This document shows, one piece after another, positions 9,606 through 18,314 of a DNA stretch of 64,000 bases (position 1 is its first letter; the number at the start of each line of letters is the position of its first letter). The position numbers and the translations under genes are program-made. Where the stretch lies: the NCBI GenBank assembly GCA_036480375.1, contig JAZGGI010000034.1:62001-126000 (forward strand). Direction: 5' to 3'. The stretch is from Candidatus Zixiibacteriota bacterium (GTDB taxonomy: Bacteria > Zixibacteria > MSB-5A5 > GN15 > JAAZOE01). The notes beneath the pieces are model-generated. The model was given only the letters and a program-made list of their open reading frames with translations, ran no database searches and was not told where the DNA came from.

Positions 9606-12206
9606 CTACATTTTACCCGTGAAACGAACAAAGACGCCCTGGGCGGTGTAATTCCGATCCGTCCGGAGGTCTAGGTCTACGTCGCTCTCGATTCGTTCAT
9701 ATCCCAAAGAGACCCGGAACCAGCTATGGCTGTCATAGCCGGCCTCCAGTCTCGTAATTGTCTTTTTATCATCAAATCCATCGCTTAAAGGATTGGCGTC
9801 AGGAATATCTTTGAGCAGAATCTCCTTGACCGATCCCCGCGCGAAGAAGTTTTCCATGAAAGAAACCGAACCGCTGAAAAGCAGGATGTAGGAAGTTGAA
9901 ACAATTTCATTGAGAGGCTGAAATTCATTCGACTGCCATCGCCTGATTAATCCGGCGGTCAGTTCATTCAACCGATCTCTATTCCAGTTGACGCGCAGTC
10001 CCAAATCCCAGATTTTGCTGAAACTATCCTTGCTGTAATATTTGGCCATGCGGCGATATTCATTTTCGATGTTGAACGACAGATGATGAGTATGGAAATA
10101 AGTCAACTGTCCCTGGATAAAGTCATTAGTCACCCGAGTCGTCGAATCGGCATACCATCGTTCCGAATCATGGCGCCCGATTTTACCTATCGCCTTAATC
10201 TTGTCCAGCGGAATATATTCGGCGGCGAAGGTCCCGGCCTTGTCGATGCGATTCGCATCGTCCTGCCAGAAACTGACGCTGTTGCCCGGAATAGTATATC
10301 TTTTGTATTCGGCTGTTGTCAGTGTTTTGAAATTATCGCCCGGCATGAATTGAATATTAGCGAACAGAGCGTCCTGCCGATCGTCATATAAATCAAGTTC
10401 GCGGTCATTTTTGATAGAAACCCGCTGAGTGAGTTTGATAATCGCTCGTTCACTCGGCTGACTCTTTAGAGTCAATGCCAGTTGGTTGGTGTTAGCGTCA
10501 TGAACGCCGAGCTGGATATTATTGCGGAACAATATCATTTCATAATTGGCCGCATAGTCCAGCTTACCCAGAAAGCCAACTTCTTCAAAAGTACCGGCCA
10601 GATCTATTATAGCCCGGTTTTGATAAGTGTCTTCATGACCGGAATTGAGTCGGTCTTCCTTTTCCCGACGCTCTGCTTTAATCGCAAACCTGAATGCGTC
10701 AATCCAGTCATTCTTGTATCCGAGCTTATAGATATCCTGATTCAAAATTCCGGGATAAGGATTATTCAAGCCATTTCGTTCCAATCCCCGTAAATTCACG
10801 AAAGAGGCCGCGGCAGATTGTTTTTCGGTTATTTTCATTTTGCCGCCAGCGTTTATTCGTCGCTGATTTTTGTTGGGATTGAGGTCTGAGTTTGTAAATG
10901 ACCTGAATTTATCATCAATTTCCATATAATCAAAATTCAGTTTCAGGTTACTAATAGCTTCCGATTGGGCGCCTGCCCTTACTGCTGTATATTTGTCATC
11001 AATATTGGGGTTTTCACTGCTGGCGATTTCGAAATAACCGGTTGAATGATCCTTAACCTTAAAAGTACCGTCGGCAGAAAGCAAATTCTCCGGTTCATCC
11101 TCGCCCATCCCGGAAGCCAGGTCGTCTATGAAACGATGCAGATATGACCCGCTGATTTGGATGTCATCGGTCGGCATGACTCGAGCTCGACCTCCGCCCA
11201 GCTCATCGTTGTTTTCCCGCTGATAATCGTAAGTAATCACGATATAAACCGGGTCGGATGATGGCGTTTCGCTGGCGACCGGCTGATGGAGTAAAATTCG
11301 GCCGCGGAGATAATCAGCAGTGTAGTCAATGTCGCGCCTGAGAATTTGGGTAGAAAGCACGGTTGTTTCGTCAAATCGGTCCCTGACCTGAATTTTGACT
11401 TCTTCGCTCCCTCGCGTAATCGGCGCGTTCGATAAGTCAAATGGCCCGGTCGTCCCGTTGGCCCGGATACCAACCGAAGTTCCCTCTCGGAACGCCTTAC
11501 CTTCCAGTTTTCCGCCCACAGCCTCGACTCCGAAGCGATCCGTATGCAAATCGGCATAAGCGCCAAAAAGAGACCTTTGATGCAGGCTAAATTTTGTGCC
11601 TTTGAAACTGGGCCGAAGCGAGCCGCCCTCAACAACTCCGTATTTCTCCGATTCCAGACGCATCAAGAGCTCGAGGCGAGCCGGCTCCTGGGGTTGGGTC
11701 AATAGTCGGGTATCGAGATTTTCCAGCTCCCATTGACGATGAGGGTCATATAATCCCTGTCCCGTGAATCGCCAACCGTCCCAGATAGGTTCGGTGGATT
11801 TAACCGACATCCTTAAGCGAAATATGCTGGGATCATAAGTGTAATATTCATCACCTATTCTGGAATCAACGATTGCCACGCCATTTACAAGGAAATTTTT
11901 GGTTGTATTGCCGTTGGCAAAAAGCGACAATCGGTAATTTGAAGAAAAATCTTCTTTTAAAGTTAGATTTGCGCCCTCAAAAGCGGATTTGTTTCCGCTG
12001 ATACTGAGGCCGTGCAAGGTTATTTCACCAAAACCAAGCAATAGCAAATCCTGCTTCCCCTGGGACTGATCATGCCATTTGATTACTTTACCTACCGAGG
12101 GACTTGTCCCCAAAAAGATAAAGATAATGGCAATAAGTCCATATCGCAGAATATTAGCATATGGAGTCATAGAAGCCTGCCTTGTGTTTGTATTTATTAT
12201 TTTCAT
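9606..12206 (-). CDS. Outer-membrane β-barrel protein of the PKD-giant operon
   Basis: An 866-aa protein. A hydrophobic N-terminal signal (GLIAIIFIFLG, cleavage near PSVG) precedes a first half of alternating β strands. This part includes ILRRDIDYTADYLRGRI and VYIVITYDYQRE, a pattern seen in large outer-membrane proteins. The second half is made of amphipathic strands with aromatic ends (WYADSTTRVTNDFIQGQLTYF, LGLRVNWNRDRLNELTAGLI) and ends in a strand, FVRFTGKM. It is the first gene of an operon with the PKD giant, 12 bases downstream, so a role in holding, exporting or anchoring that protein is plausible but inferred. The upstream ATG at 12206 has a weak ribosome site; an in-frame ATG at 12170 is an alternative. 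No plug, TonB box or POTRA domain was recognised. Confidence 0.78.
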   Translation of the reverse strand: MKIINTNTRQASMTPYANILRYGLIAIIFIFLGTSPSVGKVIKWHDQSQGKQDLLLLGFGEITLHGLSISGNKSAFEGANLTLKEDFSSNYRLSLFANGNTTKNFLVNGVAIVDSRIGDEYYTYDPSIFRLRMSVKSTEPIWDGWRFTGQGLYDPHRQWELENLDTRLLTQPQEPARLELLMRLESEKYGVVEGGSLRPSFKGTKFSLHQRSLFGAYADLHTDRFGVEAVGGKLEGKAFREGTSVGIRANGTTGPFDLSNAPITRGSEEVKIQVRDRFDETTVLSTQILRRDIDYTADYLRGRILLHQPVASETPSSDPVYIVITYDYQRENNDELGGGRARVMPTDDIQISGSYLHRFIDDLASGMGEDEPENLLSADGTFKVKDHSTGYFEIASSENPNIDDKYTAVRAGAQSEAISNLKLNFDYMEIDDKFRSFTNSDLNPNKNQRRINAGGKMKITEKQSAAASFVNLRGLERNGLNNPYPGILNQDIYKLGYKNDWIDAFRFAIKAERREKEDRLNSGHEDTYQNRAIIDLAGTFEEVGFLGKLDYAANYEMILFRNNIQLGVHDANTNQLALTLKSQPSERAIIKLTQRVSIKNDRELDLYDDRQDALFANIQFMPGDNFKTLTTAEYKRYTIPGNSVSFWQDDANRIDKAGTFAAEYIPLDKIKAIGKIGRHDSERWYADSTTRVTNDFIQGQLTYFHTHHLSFNIENEYRRMAKYYSKDSFSKIWDLGLRVNWNRDRLNELTAGLIRRWQSNEFQPLNEIVSTSYILLFSGSVSFMENFFARGSVKEILLKDIPDANPLSDGFDDKKTITRLEAGYDSHSWFRVSLGYERIESDVDLDLRTDRNYTAQGVFVRFTGKM

Positions 12207-12553
12207 GTTACCAATTCAATCAGTTTGCCACATTTCCCGAAGCTGCTACAGCGTTGTAATTTCCGGTAAGGCTGAGGGGAAATTCAGTATGTCATCCAAT
12301 TGATTAACAGCCCCCACCATATTTGGCGAGTAGTAAAAAGATAAAATTTCCACCGATGCCCAAAATCCTGAGCAGGTATCATCCCACGATTGCTATTACT
12401 TCGCCCAGAATATTTATAGTCATTTTCAAGATACCTAAATTCTGATTTTTGTCAACAGTTTTGGACATAAATATCCACTAATTACGCTTTAACCTGTTGC
12501 AATACACAAGGGTGTAATTTAGGGGCGTGGAAAAATGTTCAAATTCTGAGCAA
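12207..12553. other. Non-coding stretch upstream of the β-barrel gene
   Basis: This AT-rich stretch must hold the promoter of the minus-strand barrel/PKD operon. No convincing -35/-10 pair, riboswitch or terminator was recognised. Its right side runs into the decayed kinase fragment. Confidence 0.5.
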
Positions 12554-12712
12554 ATCGAGATTGAACATATCCCCATTTATTTGAAAAATCCTTTCAGATT
12601 TGACAAAGCTCGAAGCCGGGAGTAGGCGAAACCGGTCTGGGTCTGACGATTGTTAAGTAATTAGCTCGCACAGAGGCAGCATGATCGTCAATAGTATTCT
12701 GTCAGGGAGATT
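12554..12712 (+). pseudogene. Decayed C-terminal piece of a PhoR-like histidine kinase
   Basis: Read on the plus strand across several frames, this stretch recovers the end of a HATPase domain. One frame gives IEIEHIP, then FRFDKARSRE, which is the F-box region of PhoR-type kinases. A frame change (fitting loss of one base after the RSRE codons) then gives VGETGLGLTIVK, the G2 box, followed by a stop, and a further frame gives SMIVNSILSGRF. No frame is open throughout and no start is visible, so the gene is dead. It ends where the phosphate transporter gene ends on the other strand. The family assignment rests on the DKARSRE and GLGLTIVK motifs. Confidence 0.6.
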
Positions 12713-12725
12713 TATAAAACCAATA

Positions 12726-14990
12726 CTAATCCAGATCAAATTCGGTTAATTGATCAACCTGGCCGAAAGATTCGTTGTATATTTCAAGAAGTTTCAGGTT
12801 TTGCTTGGTCAGCATCATCGCGTTACCGATTATGGAATAATACAATATATTCAATCGGGTTTTAGATTCACCGTTGCGGATACGTTCCAGTTGAACTTCA
12901 TGGAAGCGTTGAGCAAGCTGTCTTAATTCTTTGGCCTTTGCCTCAATCTTATCTGTTTTTTCCAGCTGCCGGCGGCTTATAATCAGCTCAACTTCCGACA
13001 GGATATCAATTAGAATTGCTTTTACCTGTCGGAGCTCCTCAACCTGGACATCGAGCAAACCCTTATGGTGATTATTAATATGGTCATGCGAGCGCATGAC
13101 AATATCTCGATGCCCGTCAACCAGTTTCTGCAGTCTGCGGATGGTCTGCCCATATTTATATGAAACCTGCATATCTTCTTTTTGCATCAATCGCATCGCT
13201 TTAAAAATATTGGCGGTAATGATTTTCGACCATCGCTGAAGTTTGTTTGATTTATTTTTTTCCTCACCCAGAATATGTTTATTCTGCAAAAAGAGTCCTT
13301 CCAGCGCTTTATCGAGTGAATCACGAAGAATTCGGATGAGATGACTCATATGTTCGAAAGTCGTGTAAATCGTATCTGAGAGATCGGTTACTTTTTTCAG
13401 ATTAAAGATATCATCCCCCGCCAGCGATTCTCTTCGTTTGATATGGACTTTACGATTTTTCCGGATAATCAGGGCACCAATAATCAGCAAAGCAAATATG
13501 CCTATTGCTTCCCCATAGAAAATAATCACCGTAAAGCATGCCGATATCGTAAAGGCCAAAAGGGCCGTAGTAAACCAACCGCCGATAACAGTAAGCATGC
13601 CGGTTACGCGATAAACGGCACTTTCTCTGCCCCAGGCCCTGTCGGCAAAAGAAGCTCCCATCGCAACCATAAACGTAACATAAGTAGTCGAGAGCGGAAG
13701 CTTTTGAGAAGTGGCGTATGATATAACAGCGCTGGCGACCATCAGGTTGACAGATGCCCGCAAAAGGTCAAATTTGGGTCGATTTTCCTGATCGGTTTCT
13801 GTATCGTAATTTTGGGGAGAAAATCGATTTGTAAACCATGATTGAATTCGACCGGGAGTGTATTTTTCTATCACATCAAAGAAGCTTCTTATAGAAGTTA
13901 CAATAAACCGAGACATAAATGAGGAATCAAATCTTTCTTCTCCTTCGTCTTGCTGGCCCAGGCTAATCTCAGTTTCAGTTACCGTTCTTGCCTTCCTTGA
14001 AATCCATAACGTGACAACCATTACGAAACCTGCGACAAGAAGCAAATACGTTTCAGTCGGAACTTTCTTGCCCAACGCATCCATTGTCACGGTAAGAGGC
14101 GCATCGGATGATGTCGCGGCCTGATAGGCGTGAAAACCGGCCATGGGAACGCCAATAAAGTTAACAAGATCGTTAGCCGCGAATGCCATAGCCAAAGCAA
14201 AAGTGCCCATCAAAACAATTGGTTTAAAAATATTTATCTTCATCATGAGCAATACTTGTAATATCAAAGCCAGAATCGGAATGATTATTATAAAGATTTG
14301 AAACGTATGTGAAATAATCCATTGGGCATTTTCCGGCGAAATTATTGACGAGCCTTTGGCGCCTTTTACTAATATAAAATAAGTAATCATCGACAGAGCA
14401 ATACTGCCCCAAATGGCCCCGTATCGCCTAATTCTCTTCATATAATCAAAAGTGAAAAGTAAACGACTCAAAAACTGAGCAATCGTACCACAGATAAAGG
14501 CAACCGCGACCGAAAATAAAATTCCAAAGATTATGGCAGCGGCTTTACTCGTATTAATGTAATCAATAACTGTTGAAATATCGTTTCCGGCATTTAAAAT
14601 CTTGATGACCGATGCGGCAACAGCCGCGCCCAAAAGTTCGAATACGATAGAAACAGTGGTTGACGTCGGAAGGCCATAGGTATTGAATAGATCAAGCAGG
14701 AGAATATTGGTTAATATTACCGCCAAAAATATGAATGTCAATTCCGGCATGGTAAATAAATGAGGATGGAAAATACCCTTACGAGCCACTTCCATCATGC
14801 CGCCCGAAAAAGTTACTCCCGCAAGGATACCGAGGCTGGCGATAATCATAATAATATGACGGGGGGCAACGCGGGAACCGATAGATGAATTCAGGAAATT
14901 GGCGGCGTCGTTGCTTACGCCGACGACCAGGTTAAAAACGGTAAAGCATCCCAGCAGGATAACTATTCCAAGGAAAAATTCTATGCCCAT
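12726..14990 (-). CDS. PiT-family inorganic phosphate transporter with PhoU-like C-terminal domain
   Basis: A 754-aa inner-membrane protein that probably imports phosphate with Na+ or H+. Two inverted PiT signature halves are visible: GVSNDAANFLNSSIGSRVA near the N-terminus, and FAANDLVNFIGVPMAG further in. Both have the GLPTSTTVS / LPLSTTYVTF partner motifs expected of PLN00136/PF01384-type proteins. About ten to twelve membrane segments end near residue 510. The remaining 240 residues are soluble and helical (LIRILRDSLDKALEGL, MRLMQKEDMQVSYKYG), resembling the PhoU-like domains that modulate PiT transporters. The length exceeds a plain PiT (400-500 aa) because of this tail and a long mid loop. 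It is divergent from the porin gene and convergent with a PhoR-like remnant, which supports a phosphate locus. The start has only a weak ribosome site. Confidence 0.9.
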   Translation of the reverse strand: MGIEFFLGIVILLGCFTVFNLVVGVSNDAANFLNSSIGSRVAPRHIIMIIASLGILAGVTFSGGMMEVARKGIFHPHLFTMPELTFIFLAVILTNILLLDLFNTYGLPTSTTVSIVFELLGAAVAASVIKILNAGNDISTVIDYINTSKAAAIIFGILFSVAVAFICGTIAQFLSRLLFTFDYMKRIRRYGAIWGSIALSMITYFILVKGAKGSSIISPENAQWIISHTFQIFIIIIPILALILQVLLMMKINIFKPIVLMGTFALAMAFAANDLVNFIGVPMAGFHAYQAATSSDAPLTVTMDALGKKVPTETYLLLVAGFVMVVTLWISRKARTVTETEISLGQQDEGEERFDSSFMSRFIVTSIRSFFDVIEKYTPGRIQSWFTNRFSPQNYDTETDQENRPKFDLLRASVNLMVASAVISYATSQKLPLSTTYVTFMVAMGASFADRAWGRESAVYRVTGMLTVIGGWFTTALLAFTISACFTVIIFYGEAIGIFALLIIGALIIRKNRKVHIKRRESLAGDDIFNLKKVTDLSDTIYTTFEHMSHLIRILRDSLDKALEGLFLQNKHILGEEKNKSNKLQRWSKIITANIFKAMRLMQKEDMQVSYKYGQTIRRLQKLVDGHRDIVMRSHDHINNHHKGLLDVQVEELRQVKAILIDILSEVELIISRRQLEKTDKIEAKAKELRQLAQRFHEVQLERIRNGESKTRLNILYYSIIGNAMMLTKQNLKLLEIYNESFGQVDQLTEFDLD

Positions 14991-15386
14991 AATTCTATGC
15001 TTTTGAGGTTAATTTCTTAGCCCTGTAATTCAAATTGCTATGTAAAGTTAACAATCTGCTATCTCAATAGCCATTAAAAGGTTTGAATTGGCGCAATAAT
15101 ATAGGTTAATTTTAAAAAACACAAGAGTAATCTTCAGATAAGTGAATTAAGAAATAATCCGTGATATTTTTTCAATGCGAGCAATAACAAGCGTTTCGAA
15201 TTCGTATTCCGCACGTCTCGAAGCACAACAAGGCTCGATCCACAACAGACTACACCGCAACAACTTATAAAGTTCACCGAATATTGATTTGTTCTTGACA
15301 TTTTCTCGACATTCGTGTTACTTCGTCGTTCAAACTATTACACATTATATTGCTTAGAGGAAAACGAATAGGAAGGATATAAAAGA
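14991..15386. other. Divergent intergenic region between the PiT and porin genes
   Basis: A 396-base stretch that must hold promoters for both genes. The only clear signal is the set of direct repeats just before the porin, listed separately. Nothing convincing was seen for the PiT side. Confidence 0.6.
15295..15323 (+). promoter_or_regulatory. Pho-box-like direct repeats / promoter -35 region upstream of the porin
   Basis: TTGACA (15295), TCGACA (15306) and TTACTT (15318) lie 11 and 12 bases apart, resembling the TT(A/C)ACA direct repeats bound by PhoP-type regulators. TTGACA may also serve as a -35 box, although the base run 17 nt later (TTACTT) is a poor -10. This is suggestive only, and rests partly on the phosphate context. 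Confidence 0.35.
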
Positions 15387-16514
15387 ATGATTAATTCGGG
15401 TAGGTCTGCGGTTCTCATGGCGGCTGCATTATATCTGGCTTGTTTTTCCGCGCCGACTCAGGCGGGAAACTGGTATGACAATGTTAAGATTAAAGGTGAT
15501 TTGCGTTACCGCCACGAAATGATAAAAGAAGAAGACAGCAACGCTCGCAACAGACATCGCATTCGAGCCAGGGTTGGTATTAATGCCAAGGCTAATGAAA
15601 TGTTTGATATTGGTATTCAATTGGCGACCGGTTCCTCAGATCCGGTTTCGACTAATCAGAGTTTGGACGGAGCATTTTCAACAAAAGATATGCGGCTCGA
15701 TTTGGCTTATTTTGATTTTCATCATGAAAAAGCCCCGGCCTTGAAAATAACAGCCGGTAAATTTAAAAATCCATTTTATAAACCGGGGAGCTCTGAGCTC
15801 ATCTGGGACTCGGACTGGAATCCTGAAGGTGGCGTGGTTAAGATACATAAGACCGCCGAAATGTACGAAATAAATTTGATAGGCGCTGGGCTGTGGATTG
15901 AGGAGCGGTCATCTTCAGATGATTCTTATCTGGCAGCCGGTCAGGGCATGGCCAAATTTAACTTCAATGAAAAGAAATCGAGTGTCGCTTTTGGGGTTGG
16001 CTTTTTTAACTATGCCAGCACCCGGGGATTTGAATTGTTTTTTGACCCAAAAGATTCCAAAGGTAACTCGCATGTTGACAAAGACGATGGCGGTGAGACT
16101 ATCAACGTTTATGCCAACGATTATGAGCTGCTTGAGTTATCCGTAGAAGCAACGCATAATTTTGAATCAACCCGCGTCACTATCATGAGCGACTACGTTA
16201 CAAACACAGCCGCTGACAGCCTTGACACCGGATGGTTAGTTGGATTACGCATTGGCAAGGCCAAAAAGGCCGGCTCCTGGGCGTTTCGATATATCTACCG
16301 CGAGGTGAAGAAAGACGCCGTCCTGGGGATATTTACCGATTCCGATTTTCGAGACGGCGGCACGGATGCCAATGGTCATGAAATCGGAGGAACCTGCCAG
16401 TTAGCCACAAACACCGCTTTCAATATCACTTATTTTATCAACGAAATCGGCCTTGAGGAAACTAAAACCAAAGATTTCAAAAAACTGCAGGTTGATCTGC
16501 AATTAAAATTTTAG
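15387..16514 (+). CDS. Porin (Porin_5-like β-barrel), likely for anion or phosphate passage
   Basis: A 375-aa protein. A Sec signal (VLMAAALYLACFSAPTQAG) is followed directly by WYDNVKIKGDLRYRHE, the usual opening strand of putative porins. Alternating strands with turns follow (FDIGIQLATGSSDPVSTNQ, LDLAYFDFHHEKAPALKITAGKFKNPF), ending in LQVDLQLKF with the terminal aromatic residue typical of Gram-negative outer-membrane barrels. The length suits a 16-18-strand porin. A strong AGGAAGGA site lies nine bases before the ATG. It is transcribed away from the PiT phosphate transporter, so phosphate-linked uptake is a reasonable guess, but substrate specificity cannot be read from the sequence. Confidence 0.85.
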   Translation: MINSGRSAVLMAAALYLACFSAPTQAGNWYDNVKIKGDLRYRHEMIKEEDSNARNRHRIRARVGINAKANEMFDIGIQLATGSSDPVSTNQSLDGAFSTKDMRLDLAYFDFHHEKAPALKITAGKFKNPFYKPGSSELIWDSDWNPEGGVVKIHKTAEMYEINLIGAGLWIEERSSSDDSYLAAGQGMAKFNFNEKKSSVAFGVGFFNYASTRGFELFFDPKDSKGNSHVDKDDGGETINVYANDYELLELSVEATHNFESTRVTIMSDYVTNTAADSLDTGWLVGLRIGKAKKAGSWAFRYIYREVKKDAVLGIFTDSDFRDGGTDANGHEIGGTCQLATNTAFNITYFINEIGLEETKTKDFKKLQVDLQLKF

Positions 16515-16534
16515 GATGAAGAAAACCTTCATAG

Positions 16535-16570
16535 TCACTCATTCAATTCATAACTGATTCATATGAGTGA
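16535..16570 (+). terminator. Weak inverted repeat after the porin gene
   Basis: An 8-bp perfect stem (TCACTCAT with ATGAGTGA) with a 20-base loop lies about 20 bases past the porin stop. Only a short T-containing tract follows. It could be a weak terminator. Confidence 0.3.
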
Positions 16571-16795
16571 TTATTTGGAATTATAAATCATATATTTCGA
16601 TGCGAGTAGAAACAAATAGTGGATTAATGAATATATTTTACTTGACAATAAGGACAATATTGCCAAATTTATAGTGGGTTCGGGAGGAAGATTTTCATCT
16701 TTGCGTGTTACATCTCATTCATCGTGGGCACATCTTAATATTAACGAATGATCTGGCGGTTATAATACATCTCGGTGAAATTAGTCAGGTTTGTA
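16571..16795. other. Leader region upstream of the Qmo/Dsr operon
   Basis: Between the porin and the qmo operon this stretch holds a TTGACA (about 16643) and a TATAAT (16761), but neither has a partner at the right spacing. The real operon promoter probably lies between 16640 and 17040. Confidence 0.35.
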
Positions 16796-17008
16796 TTACT
16801 CATGGGCCTCTATACGACCCCAATAGTCGGATATTGCTTCTAAAGCCGGATCGTTGGAAGCTCCTATGTCTGAGAATTGCATGGCATAGTAGCCAGGGCT
16901 CCAAATATCAAAATGTGGGAGACAATCATATCGAATGTAATAATCCGCCAACAGGTATGACCCAATTATCAGATTTCCAAAATGACCGACTCTGATTACA
17001 ACGGGCAT
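16796..17008 (-). CDS. Small unrecognised ORF, possible gene remnant
   Basis: A 70-codon frame with a protein-like composition (DIWSPGYYAMQFSDIGAS, then DPALEAISDYWGRIEAHE) on the strand opposite the qmo operon. There is no good ribosome site before the ATG at 17008 and no signal peptide. I do not recognise a family. It could be the tail of an older gene destroyed when the operon moved in, or chance. It sits where the qmo promoter should be, so expression is doubtful. Confidence 0.28.
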   Translation of the reverse strand: MPVVIRVGHFGNLIIGSYLLADYYIRYDCLPHFDIWSPGYYAMQFSDIGASNDPALEAISDYWGRIEAHE

Positions 17009-17048
17009 GCATCAAAGGCGACACACTATATAAAAGCAAGAGGGAAGG

Positions 17049-18308
17049 ATGAACAAAGACACGAAGCCAATTCTTGTAATTGGAGGCGGCATTTCGGGAA
17101 TGACGGCGGCAGTGGAAGCTGCCGAAGTCGGGTATCGCGTTATCCTCGTTGAGAAGGAATCTTATCTCGGCGGCCGGGTAATGCGTATGCACCGCTATTT
17201 CCCCAAAATGTGCCCTCCCACCTGCGGTTTCGAAATCAATACCCGCAGGATAAAACAAAACCCCAGAATCTCCGTCCATACACTCACCACCGTCGAAGAA
17301 ATATCAGGCTCCCCCGGTAAATATAAAATCCTTCTCAGGAAAAAACCAAGCTATGTCGTGGCGAGTTCTCTCATCGATGATTCAATTACAAATCAAATAT
17401 CTTCCGAACGGAACAATGATTTCAATTATGGCATGGATAAAACAAAAGCTCTCTACATTCCTCATGAAATGGCCTATCCTAAAGAATATGTCATAGATTG
17501 GGCGGCATTATCGAATGAAGATGCCCGTAAGCTGAGTGAAATCAGTCCCCCTGGCGCTATTGATATGAATATGACTCATGAGGATATAAAGATTGAAGTG
17601 GCGGCAATCATAATCGCCACCGGATGGAAACCCTATGACGCGTCGCGACTGGATAATCTGGGATTTGGTAAATATGAAAACGTAATAACCAATATCATGA
17701 TGGAGCGACTGGCATCTCAGAGTGGTCCTACGCGAGGGAAAATTGTCCGGCCGTCAGACGGTAAAAAGGTTGAGAATGTCGCCTTCGTCCAATGCGCCGG
17801 TTCCAGAGATGTCAATCATCTCCCCTACTGCTCGGCGGTCTGCTGTATGGCGGCCATGAAACAGGCCCGTTATATCCGGGAGAAAAACGATAAGGCTAAA
17901 GTCACGATTTTTTATATTGATATCAGGGCAATTGGGCGGCACGAAATATTCTATCAGGAAACTCTCGAAGATAAAGGGATTTCATTTATCAAGGGTAAAG
18001 TCGCTAATATCGAGGAAGAACCCGGAACTAAGAACATGATTCTTGATGTCGAGGATACGATAGCTCGAGAAAATATGCACCCTTCATTTGATATGGTCGT
18101 CCTCTCAACCGGTATCGTTCCCAATACGGAAAATATTAAGATTAATTCAGTCTTGAAAACGGATGAATACGGTTTCGTCGATGAATCCTCCAATGGTAAC
18201 GCTATTTACGCGGCCGGTTGCGTTAAACAACCGTGCGACGTTTCCCGGGCAACAAAAGATTCAACCGCGGCCGCATTGAAAGCAATTCAATGCCTCAAAA
18301 AAGGATAA
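17049..18308 (+). CDS. qmoA: QmoA-like, HdrA-family FAD subunit of the Qmo complex
   Basis: A 419-aa cytoplasmic flavoprotein. The FAD-binding GGGISG (residues 12-17) and the acidic strand end VILVEKE are clear. The HdrA/Qmo-specific motif YFPKMCPPTCGFEIN (C55, C59) follows, then FVQCAGSRD with the YCSAVCC cysteine cluster. Near the C-terminus is the second flavin motif (IYAAGCVKQPCDVSRA). The length matches QmoA (about 410 aa); HdrA of methanogens is much longer. In sulfate reducers QmoABC passes electrons between menaquinone and APS reductase. GAGGGAAGG directly before the ATG fixes the start. It is the first gene of a tight plus-strand operon; qmoB begins six bases after its stop. Confidence 0.88.
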   Translation: MNKDTKPILVIGGGISGMTAAVEAAEVGYRVILVEKESYLGGRVMRMHRYFPKMCPPTCGFEINTRRIKQNPRISVHTLTTVEEISGSPGKYKILLRKKPSYVVASSLIDDSITNQISSERNNDFNYGMDKTKALYIPHEMAYPKEYVIDWAALSNEDARKLSEISPPGAIDMNMTHEDIKIEVAAIIIATGWKPYDASRLDNLGFGKYENVITNIMMERLASQSGPTRGKIVRPSDGKKVENVAFVQCAGSRDVNHLPYCSAVCCMAAMKQARYIREKNDKAKVTIFYIDIRAIGRHEIFYQETLEDKGISFIKGKVANIEEEPGTKNMILDVEDTIARENMHPSFDMVVLSTGIVPNTENIKINSVLKTDEYGFVDESSNGNAIYAAGCVKQPCDVSRATKDSTAAALKAIQCLKKG

Positions 18309-18314
18309 GCTCTC

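Noticed and set aside
12600-12660. A cyclic-di-GMP-like riboswitch (GCGAAACC element)
   Set aside because: The same bases are better explained as the G2 box of a decayed histidine kinase gene; no paired riboswitch stems were found.
17049-18308. Methanogen-type HdrA or generic pyridine nucleotide-disulfide oxidoreductase
   Set aside because: The length, the CPPTCG motif and the neighbours (MvhD-fused QmoB and HdrC/HdrE-fused QmoC) point to QmoA.
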